Shown in pieces: positions 1 through 7,906 of a stretch of DNA of 64,000 nt. The stretch lies in contig NZ_JAMCOS010000001.1 of NCBI RefSeq assembly GCF_028069655.1, positions 1,084,001-1,148,000 on the forward strand, written 5' to 3'. The stretch comes from Acidovorax sp. NCPPB 4044 (GTDB lineage: Bacteria; Pseudomonadota; Gammaproteobacteria; Burkholderiales; Burkholderiaceae_C). Position 1 is the first letter of the stretch; each line of letters begins with the position of its first letter. The position numbers and the translations under genes were made by a program. The notes under the pieces were generated by a model. It was not told the DNA's origin. It searched no databases and saw only the letters and a list, made by a program, of their open reading frames with translations.

Positions 1-558
1 ACGCTCTCGGGCGCCTGGCACAAGCTGCGCGAAGACCCCATCCTGCGCTTCCTGATCGTGTCGCTGTCGTTCTACGGCATGGCCACGTTCGAGGGCCCGA
101 TGATGTCCATCAAGACCGTCAACGCCCTGAGCCACTACACCGACTGGACCGTGGGCCACGTGCACGCCGGCGCGCTCGGCTGGGTCGGCCTCATCACCAT
201 GGGCTCGCTCTACTACCTCGTGCCGCGCCTGTTCGGCCGCGAAAAGATGCACTCCATCAAGGCGATCGAGCTGCATTTCTGGCTGTCCACCATCGGCATC
301 GTGCTCTACATCGCCGCGATGTGGATCGCCGGCGTCATGCAGGGCCTGATGTGGCGCGCGGTCAATGCCGACGGCACGCTCACCTACACCTTCGTGGAAA
401 GCGTGAAAGCCACCTATCCGTTCTACGTCATCCGTTTCTCCGGCGGTCTGCTGTACCTGGGCGGCATGCTGGTGATGGCCTGGAACGTCTGGAAGACCGC
501 CATGGCCGGCCGCTCGGTCAAGGTGCAGATCCCGGTCGTGGGCCCGGCCCACGCCTGA
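1..558 (+). CDS. ccoN: cbb3-type cytochrome c oxidase subunit I, C-terminal fragment
   Basis: The gene runs in from the left edge; the frame is open from base 1 to the TGA at 556-558, so only the last 185 residues are present. The segment carries the HVHAGALGW motif, whose two histidines are the axial haem ligands of CcoN (high-spin b3 and low-spin b). It is followed by several membrane helices ([17 protein letters not shown] and onwards). CcoN is the catalytic haem-copper subunit of the high-affinity cbb3 oxidase in the cytoplasmic membrane. ccoO, ccoQ, ccoP, ccoG and ccoH follow on the same strand, the standard operon order. The CuB histidines lie outside the window. Confidence 0.97.
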   Translation, partial: TLSGAWHKLREDPILRFLIVSLSFYGMATFEGPMMSIKTVNALSHYTDWTVGHVHAGALGWVGLITMGSLYYLVPRLFGREKMHSIKAIELHFWLSTIGIVLYIAAMWIAGVMQGLMWRAVNADGTLTYTFVESVKATYPFYVIRFSGGLLYLGGMLVMAWNVWKTAMAGRSVKVQIPVVGPAHA

Positions 559-576
559 AACCCGAGGAGCGCATTC

Positions 577-1206
577 ATGTCCGACAACACCAAAGCTTCC
601 ACCGGTTTCTCCCACGAGAAGATCGAGACCAACAACTTCCTCATGATCGTGCTGATCGTGCTGGTGGTTGCCGTGGGCGGTCTCGCGGAGATCGTTCCGC
701 TGTTCTTCCAGAAGTCCACCACCGAGCCGGTGAACGGCGTGCAGCCGTACACGGCCACGCAACTGCTCGGCCGCGACATCTACCTGCGCGAGGGTTGCTA
801 CAACTGCCATTCGCAGATGATCCGCCCCTTCCGCGCCGAGACGCTGCGCTACGGCCACTACTCGGTGGCCGGCGAGTTCGTGTACGACCACCCGTTCCAG
901 TGGGGCAGCAAGCGCACGGGCCCCGACCTGCACCGCGTGGGCGGAAAGTACAGCGACGAGTGGCACCGCATCCACCTGAACAATCCGCGCGACGTGGTGC
1001 CCGAGTCCAACATGCCCGCCTACCCCTGGCTGGAAAAGACCGCGGTGGACCCTGCCGTCGCGGCACCCCGCATGAAGGCGCTGCGCACCGTGGGCGTGCC
1101 CTACACCGACGAGCAGATCGACGGTGCGGCCGCCGAGGTGAAGGGCAAGACCGAGATGGACGTGCTCGTGGCCTATCTGCAGGTCATGGGGCGTGCACTC
1201 AAGTAA
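577..1206 (+). CDS. ccoO: cbb3-type cytochrome c oxidase subunit II (monohaem)
   Basis: A 209-residue membrane-anchored monohaem cytochrome c that passes electrons from CcoP to CcoN. One N-terminal membrane helix (about residues 21-42) is followed by a CYNCH haem-binding motif (C74, C77, H78). A NMPAYPW segment contains the probable methionine ligand (M146). Length and motif spacing are normal for CcoO. A GAGG-type ribosome site lies just before the ATG, 18 bases after the ccoN stop. Confidence 0.97.
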   Translation: MSDNTKASTGFSHEKIETNNFLMIVLIVLVVAVGGLAEIVPLFFQKSTTEPVNGVQPYTATQLLGRDIYLREGCYNCHSQMIRPFRAETLRYGHYSVAGEFVYDHPFQWGSKRTGPDLHRVGGKYSDEWHRIHLNNPRDVVPESNMPAYPWLEKTAVDPAVAAPRMKALRTVGVPYTDEQIDGAAAEVKGKTEMDVLVAYLQVMGRALK

Positions 1207-1218
1207 CGGGAGACGGCC

Positions 1219-1398
1219 ATGGACATCACCACGGTGCGCATCATCGCCACGCTGGTCTCCTTCGCCTGCTTCATCGGGATCCTGGTCTGGGCGTTCTCTC
1301 GCCGCAACCGGGCCCGCTTCGACGAAGCGGCACAACTGCCGTTCGCCGAGCAGGACGCTCCCCTGAACTCTTTCAAGAACGAGAAGAACCATGAGTGA
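1219..1398 (+). CDS. ccoQ: cbb3-type oxidase small subunit CcoQ
   Basis: A 59-residue protein starting MDITTVRIIATLVSFACFIG, with one membrane helix (about residues 6-28) and a charged tail containing RRNRARF. It sits exactly where ccoQ is expected, between ccoO and ccoP, and its last bases overlap the ccoP start by 8 nt, suggesting translational coupling. CcoQ is a small non-catalytic subunit that stabilises the cbb3 complex. Identification rests on size, topology and position because the family is poorly conserved. Confidence 0.9.
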   Translation: MDITTVRIIATLVSFACFIGILVWAFSRRNRARFDEAAQLPFAEQDAPLNSFKNEKNHE

Positions 1399-2317
1399 CT
1401 TCACCCACAACTTCTGGTCGGTGTACGTCGCCGGACTGACCATCGTCGGCATCGTCGGGTGCCTCCTCCTGCTGTGGATCACCTCGCGCAAGAAGGCCGT
1501 GCCGCGCGCGGACAACACGACCGGCCACGTCTGGGACGGCGACCTCACCGAGATGGACAACCCCATGCCGCGCTGGTGGATGTGGCTGTTCGTCATCACC
1601 ATCGTGTTCGGCCTGGGCTACCTGGCCGCCTATCCAGGCCTGGGCCGCTTCACCGGCCAGCTCGGCTGGTCGCAGCGCGGCGAGTACGAGGCCGAGATGG
1701 CCAAGGCCAAGGCGGAACTGGAGCCGCTCTATGCACGCTTCGCCGCGATGACCACCGAGCAGGCGGCTGCCGACCCCGAGGCCATGGCCATCGGCGAGCG
1801 CCTCTTCATGAACAACTGCGCACAGTGCCACGGCTCCGACGCACGCGGCAGCAAGGGATTTCCCAACCTGGCCGACAACGACTGGCTGCACGGCGGTGCG
1901 CCCGCCAACATCCGCGAGACGCTGGAGAAGGGCCGCATCGGCACCATGCCTCCCATGGCGGCCGCCGTGGGGACGCCCGAAGAGGTGCGCAACCTCGCGC
2001 ACTACGTGCTGAGCCTTTCGGGCAGCCCGCACGACTCGCTGCGGGCCTCGCTGGGCAAGGCGAAGTTCACAGCCTGCGCCGCCTGCCACGGCATGGACGG
2101 CAAGGGCAACACCGCTTTGGGCGCGCCCAACCTGACCGACGACATCTGGCTCCACGGATGGGGCGAGGCCGCCATCGTGTCCATGATCAACAACGGCAAG
2201 GTGAACCAGATGCCGGCCCAGGCCGACAAGCTGACCGAAGCGCAGATCGGCGTGCTCGCCGCCTACGTCTGGGGCCTGTCCAACAAGCCGGGCGCCGGCG
2301 GCACGGCGGTGCGCTGA
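1391..2317 (+). CDS. ccoP: cbb3-type cytochrome c oxidase subunit III (dihaem)
   Basis: A 308-residue dihaem cytochrome c, the electron entry subunit of cbb3 oxidase. Two membrane segments (about residues 12-31 and 62-82) precede two cytochrome c domains with CAQCH (C143, C146, H147) and CAACH (C229, C232, H233). Methionine ligand candidates occur in GTMPPM and QMPAQ. Two N-terminal helices rather than one is the arrangement found in many proteobacterial CcoP proteins. Its start overlaps the end of ccoQ. Confidence 0.97.
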   Translation: MSDFTHNFWSVYVAGLTIVGIVGCLLLLWITSRKKAVPRADNTTGHVWDGDLTEMDNPMPRWWMWLFVITIVFGLGYLAAYPGLGRFTGQLGWSQRGEYEAEMAKAKAELEPLYARFAAMTTEQAAADPEAMAIGERLFMNNCAQCHGSDARGSKGFPNLADNDWLHGGAPANIRETLEKGRIGTMPPMAAAVGTPEEVRNLAHYVLSLSGSPHDSLRASLGKAKFTACAACHGMDGKGNTALGAPNLTDDIWLHGWGEAAIVSMINNGKVNQMPAQADKLTEAQIGVLAAYVWGLSNKPGAGGTAVR

Positions 2318-2333
2318 GCCGCTGAACGCATCC

Positions 2334-2367
2334 TGCGGGGCGGTGCCGGCCGGCGCGCCGCCCCTGC
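2334..2367. other. GC-rich hairpin between ccoP and ccoG
   Basis: An inverted repeat (GCGGGGCGG pairing with CCGCCCCTGC) lies in the 98-base gap between ccoP and ccoG. There is no T-tract, so it is not a canonical terminator; it could reduce read-through or stabilise the upstream mRNA. Function is inferred. Confidence 0.3.
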
Positions 2368-2415
2368 GGAAGAACTTTCGACAAGACGACCGGCCAGCGA
2401 CAAAGCAGACCCACC

Positions 2416-3864
2416 ATGAAGCCACCTGACGGGAAGCCACGCAAGGTCATTCCGATCTCACCCGTGCCGGCGGACGGCGCATCGGCCCAGGCCGAAGTCG
2501 TCTCGCTCTACGAGGCCCAGAAGAAGATCTACCCGCGGTCCATCTCCGGCGTGTTCGCGCGCTGGCGGTGGGCCATGGTCTTTCTCACGCAACTGGTCTT
2601 CTACGGCCTGCCCTGGCTGGAGTGGGGCCAGCGGCAGATGGTGCTGTTCGACCTCGGTGCGCGGCGCTTCTACATCTTCGGGCTGGTGCTCTACCCGCAG
2701 GATTTCATCTACCTGACGGGGTTGCTGATCATCTCGGCCCTTTCGCTGTTTCTCTTCACGGCCGTGGCCGGCCGGCTGTGGTGCGGCTTCGCCTGCCCGC
2801 AGACCGTCTACACCGAGATGTTCATGTGGATCGAGCACAAGGTCGAAGGCGACCGGAGTGCGCGGCTGCGGCTGGACAACGGCCCGTGGACGTTCGAGAA
2901 GGTGCGCAAGAAGAGTCTCAAGCAGTTCCTCTGGATCGGGGTGTCGGCCTGGACGGGGTTCACCTTCGTCGGGTACTTCGTGCCCATCCGTGAACTGGGC
3001 GCCGAGCTGCTCGCGCTGCAGGGCTCCTGGCAGCTCTTCTGGGTGGTCTTCTACGGCTTCGCCACCTACGGCAACGCAGGATTCCTGCGCGAGCAGGTCT
3101 GCAAGTACATGTGCCCGTACGCGCGCTTCCAGAGCGCCATGTTCGACAAGGACACCCTGGTCGTCACCTACGACGAGCTGCGCGGCGAGCCGCGCGGCCC
3201 GCGCAGCAAGTCGGTGGACCACCGCGCCAAGGGCCTGGGCGACTGCATCGATTGCACGCTGTGCGTGCAGGTCTGCCCGGTGGGCATCGACATCCGCAAC
3301 GGCTTGCAGTACGAGTGCATCGGCTGCGGCCTCTGTGTGGATGCCTGCAACACCGTGATGGACAAGATGAAGTATCCGCGCGGCCTCATCCGGTACTCCA
3401 CGCAGAACGGCGTGGCGAACCGCTGGACCCAGTCGCAGATGCTGCGGCGCGTGCTGCGCCCGCGCGTGCTGATCTACACCGCGGTGCTGGTGGCGCTGTG
3501 CGTGGGCATGCTCGCGAGCCTCATGGTGCGTACGCCACTCAAGGTGGACGTGGTGCGCGACCGCGCGGCGCTGTCGCGCATCGTGGCGGGCGGGCGGCTG
3601 GAGAACGTCTACCGCCTGCAGATCATGAATGCGACCGAGGCACCGCAGCGCTACCGCATCTCGGCCTCCGGGCTGGAGGGCGTTGCCGTGGCCTCCGAAC
3701 CCGAGGTGGACATCGCCGCCGCGCAGTCGCGCTGGGTGGCCGTGCGCCTGCAGATCCCTTACGGATCGGCCCCTCCGGGATCGCACACGGTGGCGTTCGA
3801 TATCGAGGCGCTGGATGCCGGCGCCCATGTCCGTGAAAAGTCGATCTTCCTCGTGCCGCGGTGA
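2416..3864 (+). CDS. ccoG: cbb3 oxidase accessory polyferredoxin CcoG (RdxA/FixG)
   Basis: A 482-residue membrane ferredoxin-type protein needed for copper delivery and maturation of cbb3 oxidase; CcoG proteins act as Cu(II) reductases. It has membrane helices around residues 50-130 and 175-225. A CGFACPQ segment follows the second helix. Two 4Fe-4S clusters are bound by CIDCTLCVQVCP (from residue 277) and CIGCGLCVDAC (from residue 301). After a further helix comes a periplasmic immunoglobulin-like C-terminal domain. Length and domain order match the family. It is followed by ccoH. Confidence 0.96.
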   Translation: MKPPDGKPRKVIPISPVPADGASAQAEVVSLYEAQKKIYPRSISGVFARWRWAMVFLTQLVFYGLPWLEWGQRQMVLFDLGARRFYIFGLVLYPQDFIYLTGLLIISALSLFLFTAVAGRLWCGFACPQTVYTEMFMWIEHKVEGDRSARLRLDNGPWTFEKVRKKSLKQFLWIGVSAWTGFTFVGYFVPIRELGAELLALQGSWQLFWVVFYGFATYGNAGFLREQVCKYMCPYARFQSAMFDKDTLVVTYDELRGEPRGPRSKSVDHRAKGLGDCIDCTLCVQVCPVGIDIRNGLQYECIGCGLCVDACNTVMDKMKYPRGLIRYSTQNGVANRWTQSQMLRRVLRPRVLIYTAVLVALCVGMLASLMVRTPLKVDVVRDRAALSRIVAGGRLENVYRLQIMNATEAPQRYRISASGLEGVAVASEPEVDIAAAQSRWVAVRLQIPYGSAPPGSHTVAFDIEALDAGAHVREKSIFLVPR

Positions 3865-3952
3865 CGCGGCACCGGTTGGTGTTACCCAGTATGGTGTGCC
3901 CCGTCACCGCATGGTGTGATGGGGCCGTGATGACGAAACGAAGGAGTTCGTG

Positions 3953-4234
3953 ATGACACAGCAATCCTCCCCATCGGCCGGCGTGGCCCCGCAGCCCTGG
4001 TGGAAATTCGGCCACGTGTGGCTCGTGATCGCGGGACCAGCCGTGGTGGTCGTGGCAGGCCTCGCCACCGCGTGGCTGGCGGTCAGCAAGCCCGATCCCG
4101 TGCTGGCGGAGGACTACTACCGCCGTGGCATCGAGATCAACCGCACGCTGGAGCGCGCGGGCAGCGACGGCATGGCGCCGGCGATGAAGGCCCGCAACCA
4201 CGCCGCCACGCCGGCGCAAGACCGGCCGCGCTGA
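3953..4234 (+). CDS. ccoH: cbb3 oxidase assembly protein CcoH (FixH family)
   Basis: A 93-residue protein with one N-terminal membrane helix (about residues 22-42) followed by the FixH-type motif KPDPVLAEDYYRRGIEINR. FixH/CcoH is a single-pass protein that remains associated with cbb3 oxidase during assembly. The ATG at 3953 is chosen because an AAGGAG ribosome site (3941-3946) sits 6 bases upstream; a GTG one codon earlier is also in frame. The protein is shorter than rhizobial FixH (about 150-170 residues), which is common in beta-proteobacteria. Confidence 0.85.
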   Translation: MTQQSSPSAGVAPQPWWKFGHVWLVIAGPAVVVVAGLATAWLAVSKPDPVLAEDYYRRGIEINRTLERAGSDGMAPAMKARNHAATPAQDRPR

Positions 4235-4352
4235 GGGGTTCCCCAGGGTGACGGCATCCTCGCGGGGCGGCGGTGCCGCCATCCGCATTCCAGGGTGCTG
4301 GTGCCGTTCGCGGCGGCCCCGGTACAGACAGACAGCCAAGGAGCAGATCGCA

Positions 4353-4640
4353 ATGAGGACTCAACGCTTGATGTGGATCGCCTGGCCCGCCTTCCTGGTG
4401 GCCGGCCTGATCGAGATGGTGGTTTTCGCCTTCGTGGATCCGGAAGCGCTTCACTGGTTCGACCAGCCGCTCACGCTGTCGCGCGACGGCGTGTACACGG
4501 TGGCGTTCTTCGTGTTCTGGGCGCTCACGATGCTGTCGGGCGCGCTGACCACGCTGCTGTCGATGTCGCCGTTCGAGCTCAACCGCTGCCCGGTGCCCAC
4601 GGGCGAGCGGCCGCTCGAGTGCGGCAAGTTCTCCCAGTGA
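4353..4640 (+). CDS. small hydrophobic membrane protein of the cco operon, unknown function
   Basis: A 95-residue protein with two clear membrane helices (about residues 6-28 and 46-70) and a short polar tail containing two cysteines (NRCPVP, LECGKF). An AAGGAG ribosome site at 4338-4343 supports the ATG at 4353. It follows ccoH on the same strand and probably belongs to the same transcript, so a role in oxidase assembly or electron transfer is possible but not shown. I do not recognise a named family. Confidence 0.7.
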   Translation: MRTQRLMWIAWPAFLVAGLIEMVVFAFVDPEALHWFDQPLTLSRDGVYTVAFFVFWALTMLSGALTTLLSMSPFELNRCPVPTGERPLECGKFSQ

Positions 4641-4712
4641 GCTGATGAAGGCGCGCGTCGTCCGGAAGGTGGCTTGCCCGCTACGGTTCGATGCCGCGCT
4701 TTCGCCGGCGCG

Positions 4713-5432
4713 TCAGTGGCAGGCTTGGCTGTTCACGATGCGCTTGAGGGCGTCGGGGTCCAGGATGCGCACGTGGCGCTGCTTCACTTCCACGATGCCT
4801 TCTTCCACGAACTTCGAGAAGGTGCGGCTCACGGTCTCCAGCTTGAGGCCGAGGTAGCTGCCGATTTCCTCGCGCGTCATGCGCAGGACCAGTTCCGACT
4901 GCGAGAAGCCGCGCGCATGCAGGCGCTGCACCAGGTTGAGCAGGAAGGCCGCGAGGCGTTCCTCGGCGCGCATGCTGCCGAGCAGCAGCATGACGCCGTG
5001 CTCGCGCACGATCTCGCGGCTCATGATCTTGTGGACATGGTGCTGCAGGGCCGTGACTTCGCGCGACAGCTCTTCGATGCGGTCGAAGGGCATCACGCAC
5101 ACCTCGGCATCTTCCAGCGCCACGGCGTCGCAGGTGTGGTGGTCGCTCACGATGCCGTCCAGGCCGATGATCTCGCCCGCCATCTGGAAACCCGTGACCT
5201 GGTCACGTCCGTCCTCGGTGGCCACGCAGGTCTTGAAGAAGCCCGTGCGGATGGCGAAGAGCGACGTGAAGGCCTCCCCGTTGCGGAACAGCGTGCTGCC
5301 GCGCTTGACCTTGCGGCGCGTGGCGACGATGTCGTCGATGCGCTGCAACTGCTGCTCGTTCAGGCCCAGGGGCATGCAGAGTTCGCGCAGATTGCAGTTG
5401 GAGCAGGCAACCTTGATGGTGTGCGGATTCAT
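4713..5432 (-). CDS. fnr: Fnr/Anr-type oxygen-sensing transcriptional regulator
   Basis: A 239-residue Crp/Fnr-family regulator that senses O2 through a 4Fe-4S cluster and activates microaerobic genes. The N-terminal cysteines are present (C10, C13, C19 in ACSNCNLRELCMP), as is the fourth one (C112 in VCVMPF). A cNMP-like barrel follows. The C-terminal HTH reads TREEIGSYLGLKLETVSRTF, with the E..SR residues that read TTGAT half-sites in Fnr. The MNPHT start at 5432 places the cysteines at the usual distance; an upstream in-frame ATG would add 31 non-conserved residues. It is divergent from hemN and convergent with the cco operon, two typical Anr targets. Confidence 0.95.
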   Translation of the reverse strand: MNPHTIKVACSNCNLRELCMPLGLNEQQLQRIDDIVATRRKVKRGSTLFRNGEAFTSLFAIRTGFFKTCVATEDGRDQVTGFQMAGEIIGLDGIVSDHHTCDAVALEDAEVCVMPFDRIEELSREVTALQHHVHKIMSREIVREHGVMLLLGSMRAEERLAAFLLNLVQRLHARGFSQSELVLRMTREEIGSYLGLKLETVSRTFSKFVEEGIVEVKQRHVRILDPDALKRIVNSQACH

Positions 5433-5518
5433 GGATGAGCGGCCTTCCGTTTCAAGCGCGCCGGCCGTGGCCTGCCCGCGGTTCGAAGGGGAAGTGGGCA
5501 CGGGCAAATGGCTGGCAA

Positions 5519-5532
5519 CTGTCATGGGTCAA
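5519..5532. promoter_or_regulatory. weak second Fnr/Anr-like half-site
   Basis: The 14-mer ends in a perfect GTCAA half-site, but its other half is CTGTC, a poor match to TTGAY. It lies about 30 bases from the good box at 5560 and could be a degenerate site for fnr autoregulation. Low confidence. Confidence 0.25.
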
Positions 5533-5559
5533 TTGTGGCAGCGCTGCGCGGCCGAAAGC

Positions 5560-5573
5560 TTGACGCACGTCAA
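5560..5573. promoter_or_regulatory. Fnr/Anr box in the fnr-hemN intergenic region
   Basis: TTGAC-GCAC-GTCAA is a perfect match to the Anr/Fnr consensus TTGAY-N4-RTCAA and is a perfect inverted repeat. It is 55 bases upstream of the hemN start and about 130 bases from the fnr start, inside their shared divergent promoter. hemN is a classic Fnr/Anr-activated gene, so direct control, with possible fnr autoregulation, is the simplest reading. Confidence 0.8.
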
Positions 5574-5627
5574 GGACGGGGCGACAGCACCTGGGGCACA
5601 TTGTGGTTCGAGAAGGAATTGCGCACC

Positions 5628-7010
5628 ATGAATGCTGTGACACCCGAGCTTTTGCGTCGCTTCGACGTGCCAGGGCCCCGCTACACCTCCTACCCGACCG
5701 CGGACCGGTTCGTGGAGGCCTTTGGCCCGGACGAGTACGTCCTGGCGCTCCAGCAGCGCAGGCTCGGCTCGGCGGCCAAGGCCGCGCCGCTTTCGCTCTA
5801 CGTGCACATCCCGTTCTGCGAGTCGCTGTGCTACTACTGCGCGTGCAACAAGATCATCACGCGCCACCCGGAGCGGGCCGACGTCTACCTGCGCTACCTG
5901 AGCCGCGAGATCGATCTGCACATGGCCCACTGCGCACCCGGACAGGCGGTGAGCCAGCTGCACATCGGCGGCGGAAGCCCCACTTTCCTGAGCGACGGCG
6001 GCCTGCAGGAACTCATGGGCATGCTGCGGCGCAGCTTCACGCTGGTGCCGGGCGGCGAATATTCGATCGAGATCGATCCGCGCACGGTGGATGCGGGCCG
6101 GCTCGCACGGCTGGCGGAGATGGGCTTCAACCGACTCAGCTTCGGCGTGCAGGATTTCGACCCCGAAGTGCAGAAGGCGGTGCACCGCGTGCAGCCTGCC
6201 GAGCAGGTGTTTGCTCTCATGCAGGAGGCGCGCCGCCTGGGCTTCGAATCCATCAACGTGGACCTGATCTACGGCCTGCCGCGGCAGACGCCCGAATCGT
6301 TCGACCGCACGCTCGCGCAGGTGGGCGAATTGCGGCCCGACCGGATCGCGCTGTATGCCTATGCCCATCTGCCGGAGCGTTTCAAGCCCCAGCGGCGCAT
6401 CGTCGCCGCCGAGCTGCCGATGGCGTCGGCCAAGGTGTCGATGCTGTCGCGCTCGCTCAATGCATTCCGGGAAGCCGGTTACGTGTATGTGGGCATGGAC
6501 CACTTCGCGCTGCCCGGGGACGCGCTGGCCGTGGCCAAGCGGCAGGGGCGTCTGCACCGCAACTTCCAGGGCTACAGCACGCAGCCCGATTGCGACCTGA
6601 TCGGCCTGGGGGTATCTGCCATCGGGCGCGTGGGCGCGACCTACAGCCAGAACGCCAAGACCCTCGACGAGTACTACGACTTCATCAACCAAGGGCGTCT
6701 GCCGGTGGTGCGCGGGCTCGCACTCACGCGCGACGACCTCGTGCGCCGCTCGGTCATCATGGCCCTCATGTGCCAGGGCGAAGTGCTGTTCGAGCCCATG
6801 GAGCAGTCCTGGCTCATTGATTTCCGCCGGTATTTCGCCGCGGAGATGGAGGTGCTGGAGGGCATGGCGGAGCAGGGGCTCGTCACCGTGGGAGACGACG
6901 GCATCTCGGTGACCGGCATGGGCTGGTTCTTCGTGCGCGGCGTGGCCATGGTGTTCGACCGCTACCTGCAGGCCGACCGCAACCGCGTGCGGTTCTCCCG
7001 CATCATCTGA
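5628..7010 (+). CDS. hemN: oxygen-independent coproporphyrinogen III oxidase
   Basis: A 460-residue radical SAM enzyme that decarboxylates coproporphyrinogen III to protoporphyrinogen IX without O2, supplying haem for the cbb3 oxidase. The signature CESLCYYCAC (C64, C68, C71, C73) is the HemN form of CX3CX2CXC. The N-terminal RYTSYPTADRF and GGGSPTFL segments are also typical. The start at 5628 gives the family N-terminus; an AAGGA site lies at 5613-5617. It is divergent from fnr, with an Anr box in between. Confidence 0.97.
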   Translation: MNAVTPELLRRFDVPGPRYTSYPTADRFVEAFGPDEYVLALQQRRLGSAAKAAPLSLYVHIPFCESLCYYCACNKIITRHPERADVYLRYLSREIDLHMAHCAPGQAVSQLHIGGGSPTFLSDGGLQELMGMLRRSFTLVPGGEYSIEIDPRTVDAGRLARLAEMGFNRLSFGVQDFDPEVQKAVHRVQPAEQVFALMQEARRLGFESINVDLIYGLPRQTPESFDRTLAQVGELRPDRIALYAYAHLPERFKPQRRIVAAELPMASAKVSMLSRSLNAFREAGYVYVGMDHFALPGDALAVAKRQGRLHRNFQGYSTQPDCDLIGLGVSAIGRVGATYSQNAKTLDEYYDFINQGRLPVVRGLALTRDDLVRRSVIMALMCQGEVLFEPMEQSWLIDFRRYFAAEMEVLEGMAEQGLVTVGDDGISVTGMGWFFVRGVAMVFDRYLQADRNRVRFSRII

Positions 7011-7023
7011 ACGGGACCCGTCC

Positions 7024-7800
7024 ATGCCCGATGCCCTGGTCTGGACCGCCTTCGCCATGGGGCTGGCGGGCGGCCCCCATTGTCTGGCCATGTGCGCGGC
7101 ACCTTGCGCCGCGCTCATCGGCGGCCCGGGACGGTCCGCCGCCGCGGAAGGCGCCCCCGTGCGGTGGATGGCCGTGCCGGTGGGCGGCGGGGGCGCGGCC
7201 CGCGCTGCACTGCCGCCGGGCGGGGCGCCGCCCGCCACCGCCGTGCGCACGGCGTACTTTCACCTGGCGAGGCTCGCAGGCTACGCGACGGCCGGGGCGG
7301 CTGCGGCGCTGGCCATGGACCGCCTGGCATGGCTCACGCAGCAATCCGCGGCGCTGCGACCCGTGTGGACACTGCTGCATGTGGGCATGCTGGCCTGGGG
7401 CCTGCTCATGGCGTTGCAGGCCCGCCAACCCGCCTGGGTGGAGCGGGCGGGCCGTGCCGTCTGGGCCCGGATAGGCCCGCGGGTCCGCGCGCCCGGGGGC
7501 GTGGCGGCCGCCGGGCTGGCTTGGGCGCTGATGCCTTGCGGGCTGCTGTATTCCGCGCTGCTGGTGGCCGCCCTGGGGGGCAGCCCCTGGCGGGGGGCTG
7601 CGGCCATGGCCGCCTTCGGCGTGGGCGGCATGCTCTGGCTGGTGGGCGGGACCTGGGCCTGGCGGCGCCTGCGCAGCCGCGTGGACGCGGCCCGCGCCAC
7701 GTGGGGTACGCGGGCCGCAGGGGCGCTGCTGGTAGCCGTGGCGGCCTGGGCGCTCTGGATGGACGTCTGGCACCAGCCTATGGAAATGTGGTGCCGATAG
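7024..7800 (+). CDS. SafE/TauE-like membrane protein (COG2836 type)
   Basis: A 258-residue polytopic membrane protein with about six helices. The N-terminal AFAMGLAGGPHCLAMCAAPC carries the glycine/HC/MC pattern of the small SafE/TauE-related proteins found next to cbb3 oxidase genes, often fused or linked to copper-handling factors. It begins 13 bases after hemN and is probably co-transcribed. A role in metal or thiol transport for oxidase maturation is inferred from context. The central region (residues 35-75) is unusually rich in Gly, Ala and Pro. Confidence 0.7.
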   Translation: MPDALVWTAFAMGLAGGPHCLAMCAAPCAALIGGPGRSAAAEGAPVRWMAVPVGGGGAARAALPPGGAPPATAVRTAYFHLARLAGYATAGAAAALAMDRLAWLTQQSAALRPVWTLLHVGMLAWGLLMALQARQPAWVERAGRAVWARIGPRVRAPGGVAAAGLAWALMPCGLLYSALLVAALGGSPWRGAAAMAAFGVGGMLWLVGGTWAWRRLRSRVDAARATWGTRAAGALLVAVAAWALWMDVWHQPMEMWCR

Positions 7801-7906
7801 GGCCTGAAATTTTGCCGGGCGACCGAAACGAGTGCTTATGAAGTAGTGATAATGGTTACGAACGAGAGGTGTTTCCGCACGACCTCCCGTACCCTCGCTA
7901 CAGAAA

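Noticed and set aside
2458..3828. Long antisense frames opposite ccoG, and similar ones opposite most genes in the window
   Set aside because: They are shadows caused by high third-position GC; they show no domain motifs while the opposite strand carries clear families.
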